Shown one piece after another: positions 47,820-56,630 of a DNA stretch of 64,000 nt (positions are counted from its first letter, which is position 1; each line of letters begins with the position of its first letter). This DNA is from an unidentified bacterial endosymbiont (GTDB lineage Bacteria; Pseudomonadota; Gammaproteobacteria; Enterobacterales; Enterobacteriaceae): contig NZ_OU963893.1 in NCBI RefSeq assembly GCF_918797525.1, positions 3,844,001 through 3,908,000 of the forward strand, given 5' to 3'. A program made the translations under genes and the position numbers. The notes under the pieces were generated by a model that was not told the origin of the DNA, searched no databases, and was given only the letters and a program-made list of their open reading frames with translations.

Positions 47820-50378
47820 TTAACGGCAGTCTCCATTAATAAGTTGAATACCCGATGTGGCCGATTGTTCAGGCAGGCGATAATTCACGAGGCAGCTCTG
47901 GGATGCTGAAGAACCCCACTTCACCCTCAGCGTTCCGCTGTCCGGCATGCCCGACAGATAAACCTGGCCGCCATCGCCGACAATGCTGCCGTTACTTCTC
48001 TTCTCGTCATCAAGGCCGGCCATCGCGCCGAATGGCACTGGCTCACCATTTGCACGACTGATCATCATCAGTACACGTCGACCGACGTTCGGATCAAAGT
48101 CGGCACGAACCACGGCGCCACGCGTTGGGATGACCGACGTACTGGTCAGGGTCATATCCACGTTGTCCGGTAAGGTTGCGGTATCAAGAGAGATCTGGTT
48201 ACGGCGGTACGCAGTGGCATATGGCACCACGGCATAACCCCGCCAGTCGGTTTTTACCCCGGTATTACTGGAGATGCTGACATCGTCCGCGCCCGGCGCT
48301 TTAACCAGTACGACCGTTTCGCTCAACGGTTGCGAAAGGGTTACGCCATTTTCATGCACCACAACGCCACCCTGGAGGCCATAATCCATACGGCGCTGGC
48401 TACGGTCATAGCCATAACCGGCATTCACTTCCCCGTAAGTGCCTTTATAGTCTGCGCTGGCATAACCGTTCGCACCCTGGCCCTGGGTGGTATAGCCCTG
48501 GCTGATGTTGTAGTTAAGGTTGTTGTCACGTAACGCGGTGCCACTCAGCCCCACGTTATGCGAGGTGCTACCATTTTTGCTGCTATTGAGGTTATAGGTT
48601 GCATAACTCCCCGGCAGCCATTTGCTTAATGGCACGCTGATGTTCATCGCGACAATTTGATCGGTGTAGTAGGTCCGGTGACCGTAGCTGTCCATACCGT
48701 TACGGTTGTAGGTATAGTTAACCCCCCAGGAGATACCAGACCAGGTGTTGTTGTACCCGACACTCGCCGATTCACTCGAACGATCGTTGTTCCAGTACTC
48801 TTCTTTAACCAGGCTCAGGGAGAGCGCTCCCCCCTTCTGCCATAAGTTCTGGCTAAGCGTCAGCTCTGCGCGGCTCTTTTTATGATCGCTGTAATAGCTG
48901 TTGCCTTTGGCATAACTTTCCAGCGCTTCCTGCAGAGTATAAAAACCGGAAGTTGAATAACGGTAGCTGGCCAGACTGAAGTTGGTCCCTGTTTCAACGA
49001 AGCTCTTACCATAACGCAAACGCCAGGACTGGCCGTTTTCTTTCTGCGCATCTTCCTGCTTGGTCCACGCCTGGGTTACGTCTGCAGAGAGAGCACCAAT
49101 GCGCCCGAGGTTTTGTCCGATCCCCACCGCCACGGACTGATATTTACTCGCCGCCTGCACCCCACCATAAACCGTCGCACCATGCGATAAGCCATAAATT
49201 GCGGTGCCCTGAGTAAACGGCGTCTTTTCAACATCATCGTTGTACGAGCGGTATTGACCGCTGGTAAAACTGTATTTGAGGTGCCCTTCACGCTGAAGGA
49301 CCGGTACGGAAGCGAAAGGAACCACCAGCGTTCGCTCGGTGCCGTTCGCTTCTTTAATGGTTACGTTAAGGTCGCCACTGCCCGCCGTTGGGTAAAGGTC
49401 GGAAATGGCAAACGGCCCGGCCGGGACATAGCTTTGATAGATAACATAGCCGTTCTGGCGAATGGTAACCTGGGCGTTACTTTGCGCGATTCCCCTTACC
49501 ACCGGCGAATAGCCTTTCATGCTGTCGGGCAGCATGTCGTCATCCGACGCCAGCTGAATACCACGGAACGGCACGGTATCAAAGACTTCTGTAGGCGAGT
49601 TGCTATCGCCCAGCGTCAGTTGGCTTCTCAGCGTCTGAATGTCACGCTGCAGATAGGTATTAATAGAGTCCCAGTTCTGATTACCCTTGCTGTCACGGTT
49701 CCATGTTGAATAGTTGCGCAGACGCCAGGCACCCAGGTTAGCCCCGGAACGCAGGTTCAGGTAATAGGTGTTGGAATTATTGCTGTCACTGTTGCGCGCG
49801 TCGGTGTTCGCACCACTGAAGCTATAGTTCAGTAACAGGGCAGGAATACCCGAATCCCACTTATCCGGAGAGACATAGCCGCGCGCCTGTGAATTCAGGG
49901 CTGCCTGTGGAATGCTGAGATCCAGCCTCTGCTGGTCAAAGCGGAAGTTAGCTGAGGACTGCGCAATCGCGCCGGTAAAATTGGCACATTCATCCGTGGC
50001 CTGAATCCCGGGATATATGCCAATTTTCACGCCCATATCGCGCAGCAATTCACCGCTCAGGCACGGCTGAAGGCTTTGCTTACCGGTAGCGTCAGTCGCC
50101 AGGGTGAATGTGACATCGCGGGTATCAACAGCCGAGCCATTAAGATAAATATCAACGCGATAGGTGCCAGGGGGCTGTAACTCACCGTCTTCAAAAATGG
50201 ATAAATCAGCGTTACCCTGAATCGGATTATCGATTTCTAATAAGGCTGGGTTGAAATACTCCGCCGCATTGACCGCACCCATTCCGCCGATTAAAAGCCC
50301 AACCTGACATGCCACAAGCCGCGCAATACAGGACAGTCTAAAATTGGCCGGAGCAGGAATCTTCGTTATTTTGTTCAT
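47820..50378 (-). CDS. Fimbrial outer membrane usher
   Basis: An 852-residue FimD-type usher that receives chaperone-bound subunits and assembles the pilus. Signal peptide (about 1-38), N-terminal chaperone-binding domain (AEYFNPALLEIDN, NGSAVDTRDV), a 24-strand barrel with plug (YSFTSGQYRS..., GATVYGG), and C-terminal domains ending SCLVNYRLPEQ. Full length, with no damage. Confidence 0.95.
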   Translation of the reverse strand: MNKITKIPAPANFRLSCIARLVACQVGLLIGGMGAVNAAEYFNPALLEIDNPIQGNADLSIFEDGELQPPGTYRVDIYLNGSAVDTRDVTFTLATDATGKQSLQPCLSGELLRDMGVKIGIYPGIQATDECANFTGAIAQSSANFRFDQQRLDLSIPQAALNSQARGYVSPDKWDSGIPALLLNYSFSGANTDARNSDSNNSNTYYLNLRSGANLGAWRLRNYSTWNRDSKGNQNWDSINTYLQRDIQTLRSQLTLGDSNSPTEVFDTVPFRGIQLASDDDMLPDSMKGYSPVVRGIAQSNAQVTIRQNGYVIYQSYVPAGPFAISDLYPTAGSGDLNVTIKEANGTERTLVVPFASVPVLQREGHLKYSFTSGQYRSYNDDVEKTPFTQGTAIYGLSHGATVYGGVQAASKYQSVAVGIGQNLGRIGALSADVTQAWTKQEDAQKENGQSWRLRYGKSFVETGTNFSLASYRYSTSGFYTLQEALESYAKGNSYYSDHKKSRAELTLSQNLWQKGGALSLSLVKEEYWNNDRSSESASVGYNNTWSGISWGVNYTYNRNGMDSYGHRTYYTDQIVAMNISVPLSKWLPGSYATYNLNSSKNGSTSHNVGLSGTALRDNNLNYNISQGYTTQGQGANGYASADYKGTYGEVNAGYGYDRSQRRMDYGLQGGVVVHENGVTLSQPLSETVVLVKAPGADDVSISSNTGVKTDWRGYAVVPYATAYRRNQISLDTATLPDNVDMTLTSTSVIPTRGAVVRADFDPNVGRRVLMMISRANGEPVPFGAMAGLDDEKRSNGSIVGDGGQVYLSGMPDSGTLRVKWGSSASQSCLVNYRLPEQSATSGIQLINGDCR

Positions 50379-50464
50379 TTTCGTTGTTCCATGTATTAAT
50401 GCAGCCTGGGGCGTGCATTCATCACTTCCTTATAGACGGACGTAACCGTACCCTGACAGCGAGG

Positions 50465-51151
50465 TCAGATATTGCTCGTCAACGCTTTGCTGGTACCGCC
50501 ATAGTCATTAATAAACTGCCAGGTGAGTGCTCCTCCAGCGACATTGGCTGGCAACTCAAATGTGGCCTGCGATTGCGGCGCGACCATGTTGGCGCTCTTC
50601 ACTGCCGCACCGTTGATTTTGACGTTGAAGAAGGTGATGTAATGCGCAGACGGATTGTTTACCTGAAGCTGGTTACCGGTGCGTTTCCAGGTGAGGGTGT
50701 TCGCCGCTTCTTCAAGCGTGCTTTTTACCCCGGCCGGACGAAAAATCAGTTTGATGCGCGTTTTCACCGCAATTTGCAGCGTGTTTTGTTGCTTCTGTGC
50801 AGAAGGTATAGATTTGATATTCAGCCAGAACAGTGACTCTTTGGTTTCTGGCAGAGAGCCACCCGCGCGAACCACCCGCAAAATGTTCTGCTGATTGCCG
50901 TCCAGGCGGAATAAAGGTGGAGTGACAATAAACGGCGCTTTACTTGCCTGTGCGCCCGCGCTGGCTTCCCCGCCGTCCACCCAGGACTGGATTAAGTAAG
51001 CGTTTTTGTCAGGATTACTGATATTGATGGCAGACTCTTTTTTAGCGCCGTCGTAGATCAGACGCGTTCCACCAACCACTACACCCGCCTGCACTACTGT
51101 GCTGAAGGTCATTAATACTACTGCCACCGCTGCTGCGCGCCATGTATTCAT
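50465..51151 (-). CDS. Periplasmic fimbrial chaperone
   Basis: A 228-residue PapD/FimC-type chaperone with a signal peptide (MNTWRAAAVAVVLMTFSTVVQA) and two Ig-like domains: GVVVGGTRLIYDGAKKESAI, the proline-rich FIVTPPLFRLDGNQQNILRV and the subunit-binding KTRIKLIFRP. It supplies a beta strand to pilins and stops them aggregating. I prefer the internal ATG at 51151; the frame begins eight codons earlier. Confidence 0.93.
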   Translation of the reverse strand: MNTWRAAAVAVVLMTFSTVVQAGVVVGGTRLIYDGAKKESAINISNPDKNAYLIQSWVDGGEASAGAQASKAPFIVTPPLFRLDGNQQNILRVVRAGGSLPETKESLFWLNIKSIPSAQKQQNTLQIAVKTRIKLIFRPAGVKSTLEEAANTLTWKRTGNQLQVNNPSAHYITFFNVKINGAAVKSANMVAPQSQATFELPANVAGGALTWQFINDYGGTSKALTSNI

Positions 51152-51228
51152 GGTGTTCCTACCTGTCTTAAACATTCAAAAAGACCAGAGGCATTCATTG
51201 CCCCTGATCTGATTTAGCTCTATCGAAA

Positions 51229-51750
51229 TTACTGATAAACGACAGTGAACTGAGTTACACCGTTCGCATCACCCACGGTGACTGCATCAGTCAGAGAGAT
51301 GTAGCGAGCGCTGAAGTCCAGGTTGTTAGGACCGGTGCTAACCAGAGGGTAAACAGAGGAGTCTTCGTACAGTGGAACCACTTTGTTCTGGCTGTCAGAG
51401 ATCTGAATACCAACGCCAGTTGCAGTGCTGTCACCTTCGGTCAGTGCCAGAATGCTGTTATCACCAGAAACCTGGTTGCCATCGAAACGTACGGTAGCGC
51501 CAGTTACGGTGTCCGGGCAGTTAGTCAGTACCAGGGTGAATTTCTTAGCCGCAGCCAGAGAACCTGCTACCGGGAAAGCAGTACGAGCGATGTTGCCCAG
51601 GAACACATTCTGGTTCTGAGAAGCGGTATCGATAGTACAAGCAGCATCAGTGATGGTGCCGGTGAAGTTAACTGCGCCGTCAGCAGCGAAAGCAGAAGAA
51701 GCAACGGCTGAAGAAGCCACCAGAGCAATAGCAAGAAGAGTCTTTTTCAC
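51229..51750 (-). CDS. Major fimbrial subunit (FimA-like)
   Basis: A 173-residue pilin with a signal peptide (MKKTLLAIALVASSAVASSA, ending FA before ADGAVNF). Cys pair in DAACTIDT and LTNCPDT, C-terminal VTQFTVVYQ. First gene of the operon and the probable shaft subunit. Its codon use looks biased to common codons, as in highly made proteins. The whole operon reads from the invertible region immediately upstream. Confidence 0.92.
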   Translation of the reverse strand: MKKTLLAIALVASSAVASSAFAADGAVNFTGTITDAACTIDTASQNQNVFLGNIARTAFPVAGSLAAAKKFTLVLTNCPDTVTGATVRFDGNQVSGDNSILALTEGDSTATGVGIQISDSQNKVVPLYEDSSVYPLVSTGPNNLDFSARYISLTDAVTVGDANGVTQFTVVYQ

Positions 51751-51904
51751 GAGAATTATCCTATAAACAATGAAAAACGATATACCTGTTTAAGCGGCTA
51801 TCGAATTAGTTATGACAAAACCATCTGTCATTCCTTTATTTAGTTCATGAGTTTCCGCCTCAAGTAATAAATCGCTGTTCGGTTGTAGCCAAAAGCAAAA
51901 CGAT

Positions 51905-52215
51905 TCATTTTGAACTAAAGTGACTCCTTTGGTTTTTTATTCCAAATACCAATGATTAGTTAGCGCAATACTCCGCACCACCATGATTTAACAGGTTTTT
52001 ATGGATATATTTTTTGCTCGATTGTAAAATCTGATTTGCACCGTGCTGGTGGTATAAGAAAAAACCGAGAGGGAAGGGGCGGGCTAAATATAGCGAAATC
52101 TCACATAACGCATTGAAAGATAAATATTAACGGCGATTTAGACTGCAATAATACATTGTGAGTTGACAGAAATTTACCAGTTCACTACAGTATGTTCCAA
52201 TTTAGTTCAAAATGA
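51905..52215. repeat. fimS-like invertible promoter segment
   Basis: Perfect 15-bp inverted repeats, TCATTTTGAACTAAA (51905-51919) and TTTAGTTCAAAATGA (52201-52215), bound 311 bases between the pilin gene and a FimB/FimE-type recombinase. E. coli fimS is a 314-bp segment in the same position. The sequence inside holds an outward promoter near the right repeat. TGACTCC follows both repeats in direct orientation (51921 and 52213) and may be a recombinase half-site. The expected function is phase variation of the fimbriae. Confidence 0.85.
52163..52191 (+). promoter_or_regulatory. Switch promoter, in OFF orientation
   Basis: TTGACA (perfect -35) and TACAGT (-10) are separated by 17 bases and point right, out of the invertible segment toward the 3' end of the recombinase and away from the pilin. 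Inversion would aim it at the fimbrial operon. A transcript in the present state would run antisense? No: the recombinase is on the minus strand, so yes, it runs antisense to it. Confidence 0.7.
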
Positions 52216-52244
52216 CTCCCTTGAAATAATTAATTACATCTCAA

Positions 52245-52793
52245 TCACCAGACTTCTTTGAAGCGATTAGCGTTGCTTGCAGTATAGATAACCGTATTTT
52301 GTATATTACGATGACCTAAATAATCCTGAATTAAGCGAGTATCAATTCCTCTGTCAGCCAGCGCAAAACCACAACCGTGTCTTAACATATGGGGATGAGC
52401 GTTTATTGTCAGATTCGCCGCCTGACTATAATTTCTGATTAACCAGTAAATTCGTTGCCGGGATAACTTTGCCCCTCGGTTAGAAAGAAATAACCAGTCG
52501 GTATCCGCTCCGCGATATTGTTTTCTTTTATTCATCCAAAGCATTAATGATTTCCGTTCACGTCGGTAAAGCGGGTGAACGGTTGAAAAGCCATTTTTTA
52601 ATCGATGGATATAGATATTATTACCTTCTATATCGATATCGGACAGGCGCCAACTACTGATTTCACTGACCCTACAGCCATGGATGAAGCACATCCAGAT
52701 CAGGCAGTAGTCCCGCTCCGCATGCTTACCGCGCAGCGTGGCCTCAAGCAGTTTTTCAACTTCGAATGGCGTCAGATATTTGCGATTTTTCAT
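52245..52793 (-). CDS. FimB/FimE-type tyrosine recombinase (switch-proximal)
   Basis: A 182-residue site-specific recombinase with Arg in IHGCRVSEI, HMLRHGCGFA and LGHRNIQNTVIYT. It is close in sequence to the copy at 42541-43098, suggesting duplication. It lies immediately upstream of the invertible segment and in the same direction as the pilin operon, as fimE does in E. coli. It most likely inverts the 51.9-52.2 kb segment. Confidence 0.92.
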   Translation of the reverse strand: MKNRKYLTPFEVEKLLEATLRGKHAERDYCLIWMCFIHGCRVSEISSWRLSDIDIEGNNIYIHRLKNGFSTVHPLYRRERKSLMLWMNKRKQYRGADTDWLFLSNRGAKLSRQRIYWLIRNYSQAANLTINAHPHMLRHGCGFALADRGIDTRLIQDYLGHRNIQNTVIYTASNANRFKEVW

Positions 52794-53453
52794 AGTGCCC
52801 CTTTATGTTCATGGTGGTCCCAGATAAGCATTGATTTCGGTGGCACTCACCTAAAAAATGCCATTCTGATATTCAAATTTTTCTCTCCGGGAAAAGAGAG
52901 AGATTATTATGCTTTGTATAATAATAGCGCTAAGTTAACTCGACGAGTTTATAAAACCTCCTTAGGATAAGGCATAAATATAAAAATGCAGGCAATCCCA
53001 ATATACGTCTTAAATGGCAATACAGCAAATAAAAGGGATTAAAAGAGGCTCTGAAAGGTCAAATCAGAAAGGGATATATGCTTATAGACAAAAAGTAACC
53101 GTGCGGCGGCTTTAAATATTGTACATATTTCGACCTGACGATGAATAACTCTCGTCAGTGTACAGATGGTTAAAGAAACGCCAAAAATGCATTATTTCTC
53201 GTTTATTTCGCCTCTTTTAAGGCTTCTGGAGGGATTTTATTGCGTTTACAACACAATTTTTATAAGGATTTTTCTGAGAATTGCTCCGCAACTTTCTTCA
53301 GGATAAGGGGATAAATTTTCACGAACGGTGACGAATGGCTGCGATAAGCACACTTTTTCGCCTGTGGTGAGGGGGAATTTTTTGCGGTGAGCTTAGGGTG
53401 GGGGCAAGATGGCAGAGATAAGGACAGGAACAACCTGAGGAATGGTCGGGAAC
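52794..53453. other. Gene-free spacer between fimbrial and acyl-export loci
   Basis: About 660 bases without a convincing gene. The left part must carry the recombinase promoter. AT-rich at left, with G-rich runs at 53360-53410. No small precursor peptide with a double-glycine leader was recognised. Confidence 0.45.
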
Positions 53454-53484
53454 AAAAAAAAACAGGACGTATGAGGTCCTGTTT
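53454..53484 (-). terminator. Terminator of the acyl-export operon
   Basis: On the minus strand AAACAGGAC and GTCCTGTTT pair around seven bases, followed by an unbroken T run. It lies 27 bases after the ketoreductase gene. Confidence 0.85.
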
Positions 53485-53510
53485 GCGTTATGCAGAATGA
53501 AGCGACGGGA

Positions 53511-54245
53511 TCAGGCAGAAAGCCCGCCGTCAAGAATGAGGGTTTGCCCGGTCATGTAGGTGCTCTCATCACTGACAAGCCATGCCGCTGCGGCGGCCAC
53601 TTCGTCCACTCTCCCGAAGCGTTTCATCGGGATCGTTTTTCGTAGCTCTATGCGTTTTTCTTTCGGTATCTGGCTCATAATTTCAGTGTCAATGTAGCCC
53701 GGCAGCAGGCAATTGACGCGTACGCTAAATCGCCCTAGCTCGATCGATAATGTTCGCGCCAAACCGATCATCGCCGCTTTGCTTGCACCGTAGGCGCTTT
53801 GACCGCTGTTACCTTTTATGCCCGTCACCGATGACATCAACACCACCGAGCCTCCGCCCTGCATCATCATGGGTTCGAGCAGCAGATGGTTCCAGTAAAA
53901 TAGGGCATTAAGGTTGGTGTCCATCACCTGACGCCAGTTTGCCGGACTTTGATGAATGTGAAGAGCATCCAGGGTAATACCGGCATTGTGTACGACACCT
54001 GAAGGTGCGCCATAGCGCGCCAGCAGATCAGCGGCCAATCGGCTCACCGCCTGCTCATCACTACCGTCGCATTGATAGCCTTCCACCGTACCGGGCAAGT
54101 TCTCACATGCGCGCTCCACGTCATGCGCCGCATGGCTATCCTTGCACCAGGTGAAGACCACGTTCCACTGTTTTGCCAGACGCAGTACCGTAGCACGTCC
54201 TATTCCACGGCTTCCGCCGGTGACTAAGATCCATTGATTACGCAT
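53511..54245 (-). CDS. 3-oxoacyl-ACP reductase (FabG-like ketoreductase)
   Basis: A 244-residue short-chain dehydrogenase. NADPH loop GGSRGIG (10-16), NAG at 87-89, catalytic Ser139, Tyr152 and Lys156 (SAYGASKAA), and the C-terminal TGQTLILDGGLSA. It reduces the beta-keto group after each condensation. Starts three bases after the carrier protein stop. A housekeeping fabG lies elsewhere in enterobacteria (fab cluster), so this is a dedicated copy. Last gene of the operon. Confidence 0.92.
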   Translation of the reverse strand: MRNQWILVTGGSRGIGRATVLRLAKQWNVVFTWCKDSHAAHDVERACENLPGTVEGYQCDGSDEQAVSRLAADLLARYGAPSGVVHNAGITLDALHIHQSPANWRQVMDTNLNALFYWNHLLLEPMMMQGGGSVVLMSSVTGIKGNSGQSAYGASKAAMIGLARTLSIELGRFSVRVNCLLPGYIDTEIMSQIPKEKRIELRKTIPMKRFGRVDEVAAAAAWLVSDESTYMTGQTLILDGGLSA

Positions 54246-54248
54246 AGC

Positions 54249-54497
54249 TTATTGACTTTTTTCGCTGAGATATTGACACAACTCACCCAGAGTCATGTTG
54301 ACATTATTAATGAAGACATCGGCTTCAATCGCCACACCAAACTCTTTTTTCGCCAGTACCATCAGTTCTACGTAGTCCAGGCTATCGAGTTTAAGTTGAT
54401 ACAGCGGCATCTCAGGAGAGAGAGAGTCCATCTCCAGATCTTTTGCATCACACAGCATCTCGCAAACCTTGCTATAAACTTCATCATATTGCGCCAT
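54249..54497 (-). CDS. Dedicated acyl carrier protein
   Basis: An 82-residue acidic helical protein. The phosphopantetheine Ser39 lies in LKLDSLDYVELM, the family DSL motif. It carries the growing chain for the ketosynthase, dehydratase and reductase encoded around it. No 4'-phosphopantetheinyl transferase is in the window, so AcpS, EntD or a gene beyond the right edge must activate it. Confidence 0.93.
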   Translation of the reverse strand: MAQYDEVYSKVCEMLCDAKDLEMDSLSPEMPLYQLKLDSLDYVELMVLAKKEFGVAIEADVFINNVNMTLGELCQYLSEKSQ

Positions 54498-54543
54498 GTT
54501 TTATTCCTTTAATGTAGTCAGTTAATAATATTAATGGTCTGTC

Positions 54544-55356
54544 TTAATCGGCCAGCGGCCCGGTTTTTAGCGTTGCCGAGACAGAAATCAGCGGTTGATT
54601 GGCCCGCCATGCCTCAATGCCCGTCACCAAAACCAGTCCGGCCTCTTTTTCGCCCATAACCAGCGTTGGCAGGACGGAATAATGTAAAGGTTCACTTGCT
54701 GAATCTGGGTCCGCATCTTCCAGCAGCAGCGGAGAAAAACAGGTTTCGTGGTGGGTTTGAACCACCCGCGCAAGCCTGAAAACGTCGCATAAACTGGTCG
54801 CCTTATGCCCGGGTATAATACTTTGTACGGTTTCAAGCGTTTCCGGCGCGTTGACCAACTGGCGGAACAGCACCGCATCAAAAAAGCTCCACAACGGCGC
54901 ATTCTGAGACTCTACCGTCTGGAATTGACGGTACAGCGTGGAGAGTGCCTCCCCTCGCACTGTGTTCGCCTGCGTGATCGGGCTTAGCGCCAGGGGTTTA
55001 CTCTCACTGAGCTTGCTGCTCATACTCAGAGCCTGAGTTTGCGCGTGACGTAATTTGCCGGTGACCTGCTGCACCCCCTCAGACTGCGTCTCACTTAACG
55101 CAAGGTGATAAGGTTTTTCGCATGCCACGGGTTCGCGCAAACGACAACTGAAAAGCAGACCACCTGTCGACAATGTGTGCTTTTGCAGTGCCCGGCTGAG
55201 AGCTGATTTCACATCCAGCATCGCGCGCATGCCATGAACGCAAACGTCCTCCATGCCCAGATGCTTCGCCTCGACGGCATCAAAATGAATCGGATTGTAG
55301 TCTTTGGAAAATGCCGCCCAGCGTTCAGCATCGCGCAGCGTGTAGTGCAGAGACAT
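54544..55356 (-). CDS. MaoC-like hotdog dehydratase
   Basis: A 270-residue protein whose N terminus has the R-hydratase motif SKDYNPIHFD (Asp19, His24) and VHGM (His41), the catalytic site of MaoC/R-specific enoyl hydratases. The C-terminal half may be a second, degenerate hotdog domain. It would dehydrate the 3-hydroxyacyl chain to enoyl. TAATG overlap with the ketosynthase stop shows coupling. No enoyl reductase is seen, so the chain may stay unsaturated. Confidence 0.8.
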   Translation of the reverse strand: MSLHYTLRDAERWAAFSKDYNPIHFDAVEAKHLGMEDVCVHGMRAMLDVKSALSRALQKHTLSTGGLLFSCRLREPVACEKPYHLALSETQSEGVQQVTGKLRHAQTQALSMSSKLSESKPLALSPITQANTVRGEALSTLYRQFQTVESQNAPLWSFFDAVLFRQLVNAPETLETVQSIIPGHKATSLCDVFRLARVVQTHHETCFSPLLLEDADPDSASEPLHYSVLPTLVMGEKEAGLVLVTGIEAWRANQPLISVSATLKTGPLAD

Positions 55357-56627
55357 TATTGCCCCCGTCCGATGACCAGTGCCGCATTTGCCCCGCCGAA
55401 TCCGAAGCTCAGATTGAGCGTCAGCCTGAGCGCGGCAGGACGGTGGATATTGGGGACATAGTCCAAATCGCAGGCCGGGTCTGGCGCATCAAGATGGCAG
55501 GTGGCAGGCATGATCTGGTGCTGCAGAGCCTGCAGACAGACGATAGATTCAAAGCTGCCCGCTGCGGCAATCAGATGGCCGGTATAGGATTTGGTGCTTG
55601 AGCATGGCGTGGCGTAGGCCGCCTCTTCGCCCAGCGCAATTTTGATGGCCTCGGTTTCATTAAGATCGTTTAACGGAGTGGACGTACCGTGCGCATTGAT
55701 GTAATCCAGATCGCTGGCCTTAATGCCTGCCTGGCTGAGCGCACGGCGGATGGTCTGCACCCGGGCAATTTTATCCTCGGCCGGCGCGGTGAAATCAAAG
55801 GCGTCAGAGTAATTCCCGTAGCCGAGAATTTCGCCAAGAATGGTTGCGCCACGCGCAATGGCTGACTCATACTCTTCCAGACATAACACCGCTGCCCCTT
55901 CACTGAGGACAAAGCCGTTACGGTGCTGGCTGAACGGACAGCAGGCACGGGTTAGCTCCTCTTGCTCGCTTGCCAGTGCGCCGAGAATATCAATATTCCA
56001 CACCGCCGAATCAGAACGCAGAGACTCTCCCGCCCCCGCCAGCATCATGTTTGCGCGACCGTTACGGATCAGCTCAAACGCGTCACCAATGGCGATGGTT
56101 CCGGTTGCGCAGGCGGCGACTGGCGTATTTTGATACCCTCGCAGTCCCCAGAGAAGGCTGACGGCGGCGGTGGCGGCGTTGGGCATAGAGAAGAAACAGC
56201 CGAAAGGCGATCCCACACCCGTACGCATATAGTCTTCATAATGAAGCTGGGTTTCGTCCTGCCCCGCCCAGCCGGTGCCCATGACGACACCGCAATCACG
56301 TAGATCGTAATATTGCTCGGGCTTTTCGTCACCAAAGGCCATTTGCATCGCTTCGCGCGCAGAGGCCAACGTCAGGCGCGCGTAACGCGGCAGGCGACGA
56401 CGGATCGCTGCCGGTACGCCCTTGAGCGATGGCTCCTCATCGATCAGCCCGTAAAAGCGAGATTTGATCCCTGCAGCCGATTTGTCGCAGTAGCGATATC
56501 CGGGTTGGTAGTTCATGATGGCCGTCCAGCTTTCAGCGGAATTCATCCCCAGCGGGGTGACCGCGCCATAGCCGGTGACCACCACCCGACGTGGCAAGTT
56601 CGTGGTCTTTAAAATGTCCGTTTGCAT
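55356..56627 (-). CDS. 3-oxoacyl-ACP synthase (FabF-like ketosynthase)
   Basis: A 423-residue condensing enzyme with a complete Cys-His-His triad: Cys173 (VAACATGT), His313 (INAHGTSTPLND) and His351 (SYTGHLIAAAG), plus the late NLSFGFGGANA. An active Cys means a true elongating ketosynthase, not a chain-length factor. Only one ketosynthase is seen; a partner or a malonyl transferase may lie beyond the window. AAGGAT precedes the start, directly after the efflux gene. Confidence 0.93.
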   Translation of the reverse strand: MQTDILKTTNLPRRVVVTGYGAVTPLGMNSAESWTAIMNYQPGYRYCDKSAAGIKSRFYGLIDEEPSLKGVPAAIRRRLPRYARLTLASAREAMQMAFGDEKPEQYYDLRDCGVVMGTGWAGQDETQLHYEDYMRTGVGSPFGCFFSMPNAATAAVSLLWGLRGYQNTPVAACATGTIAIGDAFELIRNGRANMMLAGAGESLRSDSAVWNIDILGALASEQEELTRACCPFSQHRNGFVLSEGAAVLCLEEYESAIARGATILGEILGYGNYSDAFDFTAPAEDKIARVQTIRRALSQAGIKASDLDYINAHGTSTPLNDLNETEAIKIALGEEAAYATPCSSTKSYTGHLIAAAGSFESIVCLQALQHQIMPATCHLDAPDPACDLDYVPNIHRPAALRLTLNLSFGFGGANAALVIGRGQ

Positions 56628-56630
56628 GAT

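Noticed and set aside
53511..56627. Housekeeping fatty acid synthesis (fab) cluster
   Set aside because: Neighbours are exporters, not fabH, fabD or rpmF, and the dehydratase is MaoC-like; these are dedicated paralogues.
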